Positions 1 to 7,001 of a stretch of 19,395 bases of DNA are shown piece after piece (position 1 is the stretch's first letter; every line of letters begins with the position of its first letter). The position numbers and the translations under genes were made by a program. Origin of the DNA: Roseimaritima sp. (GTDB lineage Bacteria > Planctomycetota > Planctomycetia > Pirellulales > Pirellulaceae); assembly GCA_007124075.1 (NCBI GenBank), contig SLFV01000194.1, forward strand, positions 1 through 19,395, written 5' to 3'. The notes beneath the pieces are model-generated. The model did no database searches and had not been told where the DNA came from. It saw only the letters and a program-made list of their open reading frames with translations.

Positions 1-381
1 AAGGTCGCGCATCTAACGGCCTTGTTGACGCGAGGGTTACTGCTGGCCGACCAGAATCCGACTTTCGACCCTGGTGACGGTCAAAGTGAGCAGGAGACCC
101 CCCGGGTCCGAATGACAGCATCTCTTGGCACGATTCCTGATTACGCGTCGGGTGACGTGAAGGGAGTTAAACTGTCAGGGGTGCGTCCGAAGACTCCGGC
201 GGAGCAGGCAGGCATTCGTGGAGGTGACGTGATTGTGGAACTGGCGGGCAGAAAGATCGAAAACATCTACGATTACACTTATGCGATCGAAGCGTTGAAG
301 GTCGGTGAACCGGTGACGATTGCGCTGCAGCGCAAGGACGAGCGGTTGGAATTGAAGATCGTCCCGGTTTCGCGCGACTGA
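1..381 (+). CDS. C-terminal PDZ domain of a secreted peptidase, probably M28 family (5' end outside window)
   Basis: The frame is open from base 1, so this is the last 126 codons of a longer gene. Residues ~38-122 form a PDZ domain: a carboxylate-binding-type segment (GVKLSGVRPKTPAEQAGI), then GDVIVELAGRKI, a YDYTYAIEAL helix, and a final strand LELKIVP. PDZ domains with this wording, including the 'PDYAS..GVKL' lead-in, commonly end planctomycete M28-type zinc aminopeptidases, where they help bind or position peptide substrates. The catalytic metal-binding part is not in the window, so the family name is inferred from the PDZ domain alone. Another PDZ protease or a tricorn-like protein is possible. 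The beta-propeller gene follows 39 nt downstream on the same strand, so the two may share a transcript. Confidence 0.7.
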   Translation, partial: KVAHLTALLTRGLLLADQNPTFDPGDGQSEQETPRVRMTASLGTIPDYASGDVKGVKLSGVRPKTPAEQAGIRGGDVIVELAGRKIENIYDYTYAIEALKVGEPVTIALQRKDERLELKIVPVSRD

Positions 382-420
382 TCGGTCCGCAGCTTACTGT
401 TTCAGGAAGGGGGAGTGAAT

Positions 421-1689
421 ATGTTCTTTCGCGTTACATTCTGCTTGGTTTTGTTGTTTTCGTTTGGTCGCATGGCCGTGGCCGATTCTTGGGGTCACTG
501 GCGAGGTGTGGGCGGCAACGGCGTGGCAAACAATGCGCAGCCGCCAGTGGAATTCGGCAATTCCCAGAATGTGGTCTGGAAAGTTCCAATCCCCGGTGCA
601 GGTTCTGGTTCCCCTGTCACCTGGGGCGATCGGCTATTTGTGGTCACGGCGGTCCCGGTTCGGGGTGGTCCCGCGGGCAAGCTATCGTTTCAGACCTATT
701 GCTTCAACCGTCACAGTGGCGAGCTTTTGTGGCGAAAAGTCGCGGTCGAAGCGGTCCCCCATCAGGGAACGCATGCCACCAATGGCTTTGCCTCCGCTTC
801 GCCATGCACCGACGGTCAGCACGTCTACAGCCATTTTGGTTCGCGGGGGCTATATTGTTACACGATGGATGGCGAATTGGTTTGGAGCCGAGATGATTTT
901 GGCCCGATGGATACCCGCAGCGGCTTTGGCGAAGGAAGTTCGCCAGCGTTGACGGCGGAACTGCTGGTTGTGCCCTGGGACCACGAAGGTCCCTCGTCGT
1001 TATATGCGATTGACAAACAGACGGGCGAAACCATTTGGCAGGTACCGCGTGACGAACCGACTTGCTGGGCAACGCCGTTGGTGATTGATGTGGATGGTGT
1101 CCAGCAAGTCATCACGAACGGCCAGAATCAAGCGCGGGCTTACGATCTGGCGACCGGGCGGGAGTTGTGGCGGTGCGGAGGCCAGACGGTTCGTCCCGTG
1201 GCGTCCCCGGTCGCTGACGCCCGTCGCGTCTACATCGGCAGCGGTTTTCGCGGTTCGTTCCTGGGCGCTTTCTTGCCGACCGGGAGCGGCGATATTCGTT
1301 TGACGACGGATGTGGTATGGACCGTGGATCGCGATACCCCCGATATCGGCTCGCCGCTGCTCTCTTCCGGGCGACTTTACTTCTACAAAGGTCAGTCGGG
1401 GCTGCTGACTTGCTTGGACGCGGAGACCGGCAAACCGCATTACAGCACTCAGCGTGTACCCGGGATAAGTCGAACCTATGCATCACCGATTGCTGCCGGG
1501 GGGCACATCTATTTGACTGACCGCAGCGGCGCGATCACGGTGATCAAAGATGCCAATCGGTTTGAAGTCGTCGCCACCAATCAGTTGGGCGAACCGGTCG
1601 ATGCGACACCGGCCCCCGTGGGCGATTCGTTGTATATCCGGGCTGAAAAGCATTTGTATTGCATTCGCATCCCGGATAAGGAAACGTAG
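421..1689 (+). CDS. Secreted PQQ-type beta-propeller repeat protein (BamB-like)
   Basis: A 422-residue protein with a Sec signal peptide (residues ~1-21, hydrophobic run VTFCLVLLFSFG, cleavage near AVA/DSW). The mature start WGHWRGVGGNG is typical of planctomycete PQQ-like propeller proteins. Propeller blades recur as 'LYAIDKQTGETIWQV', 'ARAYDLATGRELWRC', 'LTCLDAETGKPHYST' and 'IYLTDRSGAITVI'. The family forms seven- or eight-bladed propellers in the periplasm or at the cell surface. Many members bind no PQQ and act as scaffolds, so I claim no enzyme activity. I prefer ATG 421, because the purine-rich AGGAAGGGGGAG (405-416) lies just upstream. GTG 415 is in frame and would add two residues. 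The stop lies 7 nt before the oxoprolinase start. Confidence 0.9.
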   Translation: MFFRVTFCLVLLFSFGRMAVADSWGHWRGVGGNGVANNAQPPVEFGNSQNVVWKVPIPGAGSGSPVTWGDRLFVVTAVPVRGGPAGKLSFQTYCFNRHSGELLWRKVAVEAVPHQGTHATNGFASASPCTDGQHVYSHFGSRGLYCYTMDGELVWSRDDFGPMDTRSGFGEGSSPALTAELLVVPWDHEGPSSLYAIDKQTGETIWQVPRDEPTCWATPLVIDVDGVQQVITNGQNQARAYDLATGRELWRCGGQTVRPVASPVADARRVYIGSGFRGSFLGAFLPTGSGDIRLTTDVVWTVDRDTPDIGSPLLSSGRLYFYKGQSGLLTCLDAETGKPHYSTQRVPGISRTYASPIAAGGHIYLTDRSGAITVIKDANRFEVVATNQLGEPVDATPAPVGDSLYIRAEKHLYCIRIPDKET

Positions 1690-1696
1690 TCCAACG

Positions 1697-4600
1697 GTGA
1701 CAAGCAAAATCCAAGTTTGGTTGGATGTTGGCGGCACCTTCACCGACTGCGTGGCGGTCGTCAAGGGACAACCCCAGACGCTGAAGGTGCTTAGCAGCGG
1801 CGCGACGAAGGGACGTCTGGAGGGCGTGCGTCAAGACACGTTGGGGAATTGGACCGGTCAGGACCCGCGTCGTCGTGGCGACCCCGAGCATTTTTGGCGA
1901 GGATTTAAATGTCGTGTACTGGATTCGGGCGGCAAGGTCGTACGGGTGGGAAGGGTGGCTGACTTTTCAGCCAAAGACGGACGATTCACGTTGCGTAACC
2001 TGGACGCCAATGTGCCGACCGGGTTCCATTACGAATTGGTTTGCGATCTGGAAGCCCCGGCTTTAGCAGTGCGGAAACTGCTGCGTTTGCCGCTGGCGCA
2101 ACCCCTACCGGGGCTGGATGTTCGGATCGGCACGACCCGCGGCACCAACGCGCTGCTGACACGACAAGGGGCGGCGACCGCGTTGGTGACCACCGCAGGG
2201 TTTCAAGATCTGCTGCGAATTGGAGAGCAGGAGCGGCCCGACCTGTTTGCCTTGGCGGTTCGAAAGTTCGCGCCATTGACGCAGACCGTCGTCGAGGTTG
2301 ACGAGCGGTTGTCCGCCGCTGGCCGTGTCCTGCAACCGCTGGATGCGACAGCCACGCGTGCCGCGCTTGCCACGCTGCGGGAAAGCGGAATTGAATCGCT
2401 GGCGATTTGCCTGCTGCATGGATACCGAAACGATCAACACGAACAAATGATTCATGGAATCGCCAGTGAAATGGGTTTTGAGCATATCGTCCGCTCCAGC
2501 GAATTGGTCCCCTTGATCAAACTGCTTGCTCGCGCCGAAACAACAACGCTTGATGCGTACCTGACCCCGATAGTACGTCGCTACACGCAGCGGGTCCAAC
2601 GACAACTTGGTGGCGGCCAGAATGCGGATGTCCAGTGGATGACCAGCGGTGGATTACTGGTGGAAACGGGTTCGTTTCGCGGTGCCGAAAGTGTTTTGTC
2701 AGGACCGGCTGGCGGCGTCGTCGCGGTGGCTCGCTTGGCTGTTCAGCACGCACTAGATCCTGGGGCGATTGGCCTGGATATGGGCGGCACCAGCACCGAT
2801 GTCAGCCTGTTTGACGGACAGATAAAGCGGCACTACGAGTCGCGTAAGGCGGGGCTGCGGATGATGACGCCGATGATGGCGATCGAGACCATCGCGGCGG
2901 GCGGAGGGTCCATCTGCCGGGTTGACGGACCGCGATTGCTGGTCGGCCCCAACAGTGCCGGTTCGGATCCTGGTCCGGCGTGTTACGGACGGGGTGGCCC
3001 GCTGACGGTTACAGACTTGAATGTTCTGCTGGGCCGTTTGGAAGCGGAGCGGTTTCCCTTTCCTTTGGATGTTCCGGCGGCTGTTAGCCGATTGGCGGAG
3101 TGCTTCGAAACCGCCCGAAGTACCCTGCGCGGCGAAGGCAGCCATAGGGGTGCGGCGGGGGCGTGCCCCGATTCTCCGCTGGCGTTGGCGGCCGGATTCT
3201 GGCGGATCGCGGTGGAACACATGGCCGAGGCGGTCCGCACGATCAGCCTTGCCGATGGCATCGATGCCCGCCCCTTCACGCTGGTCGGTTTTGGCGGGGC
3301 TGCGGGACAACACGTCGTCGCCGTGGCAGAAGCCTTGGGGATGCAGCGGGTGCTGGATCACCCCGGTGCCAGTCTGTTCAGCGCGATAGGTATCGGTCAG
3401 GCAGACCAGGGCGTGATCCGTGTGCATGGTGTCTACAAGCGATGCAACGAAGTCAGCGACCCGCAGTTGCAGACTTGGCAGGCTAGTTTACTGCGGCAAG
3501 CGCAAGCGAAATTGCCCTCCGCGGGCCACGCTGATGCCACGCAGACGTCGGTCTGGACAATCGATGCCCGCTACGAGGGAACCGAATCGACGTTGGAATT
3601 GCCACTGGAGCCTAGGCCCACGCTGGCGGATAGGTTTCACCAAGCCCACAAGCAGCGGTTTGGTTATCAATGTGATCGGCGTCCGATCCAGTGGGTGGCG
3701 TTGCGGCTGTGGCATGGCTGGCAGCGCGTGCAGCCGCCCCCCTGCCAGCCGGTCGAATCGACAAGAGTACGCGAACCCGTCCGACTGGTGCGTTGTTTCA
3801 TGCAAGGCCGCTGGCAAGAAGTAGCAGGGCACGATCGTGATCAATTGCAAAGCGGTGATCAGGTTCGCGGTCCGGCATTGATTTCTGCAGATAACAGTAC
3901 GTTGGTATTGGAGCCTGGCTGGACGGGGACCATGTTGCCTGATGGTTCGCTGGACTGTCGCAGAACCAGTTCCGACAACCGTTGGCCGGGCGGAGCCCCT
4001 TCGGGACCTGACAGCGTGCAGGTGGAGGTCATCGGGCGGCGGTTGCAAGGAATTGCCGATGCGATGGGCGAGGTGTTGCGGCGGACAGCGATCAGTGTCA
4101 ATGTCAAGGAGCGACGAGATTATAGCTGTGCGGTTTTTTGCGGCGATGGATCGTTGGTTGCCAATGCTCCGCACGTGCCGGTTCACCTGGGAGCGATGGG
4201 GCACACCGTACGGCATTTGATCAAGCAATTCCCGCGGATGTTTCCCGGCGATTGCTATGTTACCAATGACCCGTATGCGGGTGGGTCACATCTGCCGGAT
4301 CTAACGCTAATTCAACCGGTGTTTTGCGACGCATCCGCCCCACAGCCCGATTTTTTTGTCGGTGCCCGTGCGCATCATGCCGAGATGGGTGGACGCACTC
4401 CCGGTTCGATGCCCCCCGATGCGGATTCGCTGGCGGAGGAAGGGGTCTTGATTCGAGATTTTGCGTTGGTCCGGCATGGCAGCCACAACCATGCGGCGCT
4501 GCGTAAATTGCTCCAAGCCGACCCGTATCCAAGCCGTTCGGTGGAGGAGAATATGGCCGACATTGATGCCCAATTGGCCGCCTGTCAGCAGGGAACGACC

Positions 4601-5581
4601 TTGCTGCGTGATTTGGCTAACAAGCTGGGCGGTGCCAGACAACTGGATGCTTGCATGCGCGGGCTGCAATCGATGTCCGTCCAACTGCTCCGCCAATACA
4701 TCGGCACTTTACCCGAGCGATTGGCGTTTAAAGATGCGTTGGATGATGGCTCGGTCATCGCCGTGCAGCTCCAGCGACCAACCGCGGATCGCTCACGGTT
4801 GCGGATAGATTTTCGTGGCACCTCTCCAGTGCATCCACACGGTTTTAACGCCACCCCAGGGATCGTGACGGCGGCGGTGCTGTACGTGTTGCGCTGTGCA
4901 ATCGAGCGGCCCTTACCCCTGAATGATGGGATTCTCGCGGCGATTGACTTGCACATTCCCACTGGGATGCTTAATCCGCCTGCGGCCGCCGATCCCCATG
5001 ATTGCCCCGCGGTAGTGGCCGGTAATGTGGAAACCAGCCAGCGGATCGTCGACGTGCTGTTGGGTGCGCTTGGCCTGGCCGCAGCCAGCCAAGGGACGAT
5101 GAATAATGTCGTGATTGGTGATGGAACGTTCGGATACTACGAAACGATTTGTGGTGGAACCGGGGCGGTCGATGGTGCCTGTGGCGCCGCTGCGGTTCAC
5201 TCGCACATGACCAACACACGAATCACCGATCCCGAGGTGCTGGAAGTCCGTTATCCGCTGCAGTTACTGCGGTTTGAAATTCGTCGTGGAAGTGGTGGGA
5301 GTGGGCGTTTTCGTGGCGGCGATGGCGTGATTCGACATTGGCGGTTTTTGCGCCCGCTGACGGTGTCGCTGTTGACCGGTCGCCGCGGGCGGTACCGTCC
5401 GTATGGTTTGGCGGGCGGTCAGGCAGGAGCGGCGGGGGTGAATCGATTGCAAACGACAGATGGGCACATTATCGATTTGCCAGCCTGTACGATCGTTAAA
5501 GTGTTGCCTGGCGAAACATTGGTAATGGAAACCCCCGGCGGCGGTGGGTTCGGCGCCGCCGCGGATCGCCAGCAAGGCTAG
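1697..5581 (+). CDS. Fused hydantoinase A/B - 5-oxoprolinase-type ATP-dependent hydrolase
   Basis: A 1294-residue protein, close to the ~1290 residues of eukaryotic 5-oxoprolinase, with HyuA and HyuB halves in one chain. The HyuA half opens with the phosphate-binding motif DVGGTFTD (10-17) and has IGTTRGTNALL (~143-153) and the second ASKHA-type motif DMGGTSTD (361-368). The HyuB half begins near residue 770 and has NDPYAGGSHLPD, HHAEMGGRTPGS (~893) and the usual glycine-rich end ETPGGGGFG. The family opens five-membered cyclic amides such as 5-oxoproline or hydantoins using ATP in the cytoplasm. The exact substrate cannot be told from sequence. GTG 1697 is chosen because it starts just before the first strand and avoids overlap with the propeller gene; AAGGA at 1678-1682 is a distant ribosome site. 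Compared with the family there is extra sequence between the first two motifs (residues ~40-140). Confidence 0.93.
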   Translation: MTSKIQVWLDVGGTFTDCVAVVKGQPQTLKVLSSGATKGRLEGVRQDTLGNWTGQDPRRRGDPEHFWRGFKCRVLDSGGKVVRVGRVADFSAKDGRFTLRNLDANVPTGFHYELVCDLEAPALAVRKLLRLPLAQPLPGLDVRIGTTRGTNALLTRQGAATALVTTAGFQDLLRIGEQERPDLFALAVRKFAPLTQTVVEVDERLSAAGRVLQPLDATATRAALATLRESGIESLAICLLHGYRNDQHEQMIHGIASEMGFEHIVRSSELVPLIKLLARAETTTLDAYLTPIVRRYTQRVQRQLGGGQNADVQWMTSGGLLVETGSFRGAESVLSGPAGGVVAVARLAVQHALDPGAIGLDMGGTSTDVSLFDGQIKRHYESRKAGLRMMTPMMAIETIAAGGGSICRVDGPRLLVGPNSAGSDPGPACYGRGGPLTVTDLNVLLGRLEAERFPFPLDVPAAVSRLAECFETARSTLRGEGSHRGAAGACPDSPLALAAGFWRIAVEHMAEAVRTISLADGIDARPFTLVGFGGAAGQHVVAVAEALGMQRVLDHPGASLFSAIGIGQADQGVIRVHGVYKRCNEVSDPQLQTWQASLLRQAQAKLPSAGHADATQTSVWTIDARYEGTESTLELPLEPRPTLADRFHQAHKQRFGYQCDRRPIQWVALRLWHGWQRVQPPPCQPVESTRVREPVRLVRCFMQGRWQEVAGHDRDQLQSGDQVRGPALISADNSTLVLEPGWTGTMLPDGSLDCRRTSSDNRWPGGAPSGPDSVQVEVIGRRLQGIADAMGEVLRRTAISVNVKERRDYSCAVFCGDGSLVANAPHVPVHLGAMGHTVRHLIKQFPRMFPGDCYVTNDPYAGGSHLPDLTLIQPVFCDASAPQPDFFVGARAHHAEMGGRTPGSMPPDADSLAEEGVLIRDFALVRHGSHNHAALRKLLQADPYPSRSVEENMADIDAQLAACQQGTTLLRDLANKLGGARQLDACMRGLQSMSVQLLRQYIGTLPERLAFKDALDDGSVIAVQLQRPTADRSRLRIDFRGTSPVHPHGFNATPGIVTAAVLYVLRCAIERPLPLNDGILAAIDLHIPTGMLNPPAAADPHDCPAVVAGNVETSQRIVDVLLGALGLAAASQGTMNNVVIGDGTFGYYETICGGTGAVDGACGAAAVHSHMTNTRITDPEVLEVRYPLQLLRFEIRRGSGGSGRFRGGDGVIRHWRFLRPLTVSLLTGRRGRYRPYGLAGGQAGAAGVNRLQTTDGHIIDLPACTIVKVLPGETLVMETPGGGGFGAAADRQQG

Positions 5582-5854
5582 TGGTCCGTTGAAGCAGGCG
5601 GGCACGCCGGCATGCTAACAGCCGTCAACAACTTTTCCACGGTCTCTTTTTTGCTGATCGTTGCAATCGGCTAACGCGACCAATGCCGAGGTCTAAAAAA
5701 CCCCGCTGGATCTACGAAAAGCAACGTGCGCCTGGTAGCGTGTTGGCCGGGACCATGGCGAACAGCCAATTGCGGTCGACCGTTAACGGCTCGCAGTGCG
5801 GTTCGCCAAATGTTCGGAATGATTTCATTGGGCCTGTGATAAGGAATAAGGAAC

Positions 5855-6790
5855 TTGACAGAGACGAAAACCAAATCGATTTACGAAGTGCCGTTCCAGG
5901 CAGATGACAGAGACGACAGCCAGGCGGCTCCACTGGACGGGGAGCGGGGTCGGTTTATCCATGCGTTTGAACAGACGGACGAGGTTGGGGGTACCGATCC
6001 GGTCGCCGATCAGGCCAGCCAGCCGTTTGTTGGTCAATGGCAACGCTTGATCAGTTCCACCAACTGGGAAAAGGGACGGATCATCCATCAGTGGCGAACC
6101 GCCTTGATGGACGCCGGGGCCAGCTCGACGGCTTACTCCGATGATGCGTGGGCCCAACGCGCTGGGGGCGTCACTGCGCCACATGTCGGTCGCTTGCGGC
6201 GTGTTTACGAACGCTTTCATGACACTCATGGCAGCTATCCCGGTTTGTTCTGGAGTCACTTTTTGGCTGCGATGGATTGGGAAGACGCTCCGTTATGGCT
6301 GGAGGGGGCGATGCGCAGCGGATGGAGCATTTCGCAGATGCGGACCGAGCGTTGGCAAGCGCAGGGAGCCGACCCCGCTGATCGTCCTGGCAATAGCGAA
6401 CCCCTGGCGGTGGAAGTGGACGAGGATGCTCCGATACCGGCGCAGGGAGGGGGGCGGCAAGAGTATGATGATGTTGGCGACGACCACTTGCCGGTCGGAA
6501 CAGCCTTCGAAGGCCCCGATTTCGGCGATGAAGCCGATCTGGCTCCCAGCAATGCGAGTGATGACCGCAGCGGGCTGGGTGCGGAAAACGCGCTCACTGA
6601 CACGCCGCCTGATCTCGTGCAGCCGTTCCGTGATCTGCCGCCCCTACCACCCGATCTGCAGGAGGCGGTGGAAGCCTTCAAGCTGTCGATCCTGCGCCAC
6701 AAGGCCAGCGGTTGGGATGGAATTCCGGCCGAGGTCGTGGTCCAGTACTTAGTCGGGTTGCGGATCCTGTTGGAAGCACCTTCCCAGTAG
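5855..6790 (+). CDS. Uncharacterised protein: tryptophan-rich helical domain plus acidic linker
   Basis: A 311-residue soluble protein with no signal peptide or membrane helix; I do not recognise a named family. Residues ~57-170 look like a compact helical domain rich in Trp and Arg: NWEKGRIIHQWRTALMDAG, SDDAWAQRAGGVTAPHVG, RLRRVYERF, YPGLFWSHFLAAMDW. The 'GGVTAPHVGRLRRV' part could be a helix-turn-helix-like or protein-binding segment, but that is a guess. Residues ~171-255 are a low-complexity Asp/Glu/Pro/Gly linker, and ~264-308 form an amphipathic C-terminal helical segment (LQEAVEAFKLSILRH ... VVVQYLVGLRILL). The start is TTG 5855, behind a doubled AAGGA (5841-5845 and 5848-5852); the first gives 9 nt spacing. 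No in-frame ATG gives a better start. It stands alone between gaps of 273 and 211 nt. Confidence 0.8.
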   Translation: MTETKTKSIYEVPFQADDRDDSQAAPLDGERGRFIHAFEQTDEVGGTDPVADQASQPFVGQWQRLISSTNWEKGRIIHQWRTALMDAGASSTAYSDDAWAQRAGGVTAPHVGRLRRVYERFHDTHGSYPGLFWSHFLAAMDWEDAPLWLEGAMRSGWSISQMRTERWQAQGADPADRPGNSEPLAVEVDEDAPIPAQGGGRQEYDDVGDDHLPVGTAFEGPDFGDEADLAPSNASDDRSGLGAENALTDTPPDLVQPFRDLPPLPPDLQEAVEAFKLSILRHKASGWDGIPAEVVVQYLVGLRILLEAPSQ

Positions 6791-6828
6791 CGGTTGTTCG
6801 GATGTTTCGTTTCCTCGCAAATTCAAAT

Positions 6829-6856
6829 CCACGAATCGTGGCGATTGGGCTACAAT
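6829..6856 (+). promoter_or_regulatory. Operator-like palindrome CCACGAATCGTGG beside a -10-like TACAAT
   Basis: A perfect 6-bp inverted repeat with a one-base centre (CCACGA-A-TCGTGG, 6829-6841) sits 9 nt upstream of TACAAT (6851-6856), within the gap before the cytochrome-domain gene. A repressor bound there would cover the -35 to -15 region. The -35 match is poor, so activator dependence or a different start site is possible. The leader to the ATG at 7002 would be about 140 nt. This is a sequence reading only; no regulator is identified. Confidence 0.35.
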
Positions 6857-7001
6857 AAACGGCAACGTCTTTACTTTCACTGTGGCAACGGGGATGGAGC
6901 GCCCGTTCCGCAGCCGTTGAAGATTGCTTTTGCATGTCGATCTGGTGGTTTCTGCGCGGACGCTGTGGATTGGCCGGGACCATCGTTTTCGGAGCCTCTG
7001 A

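Noticed and set aside
1550..1696. N-terminal extension of the oxoprolinase frame to 1550
   Set aside because: It overlaps the end of the propeller gene, and its sequence (Arg/Pro-rich) does not resemble the family N-terminus, which begins just before DVGGTFTD.
2753..4228. Long antisense ORFs (224 and 246 codons) inside the oxoprolinase gene
   Set aside because: They mirror a strongly conserved coding frame. Their Arg/His/Pro-rich products are typical shadows in GC-rich coding DNA.
5620..5670. Possible terminator CCGT...ACGG followed by TCTCTTTTTT
   Set aside because: The stem is only 4 bp with a 13-base loop, too weak to support as a terminator despite the T-rich tail.
5683..5907. 74-codon ORF (+) before the unknown gene
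   Set aside because: It overlaps the start of the 5855 gene in another frame, has no ribosome site and shows no recognisable or protein-like pattern.
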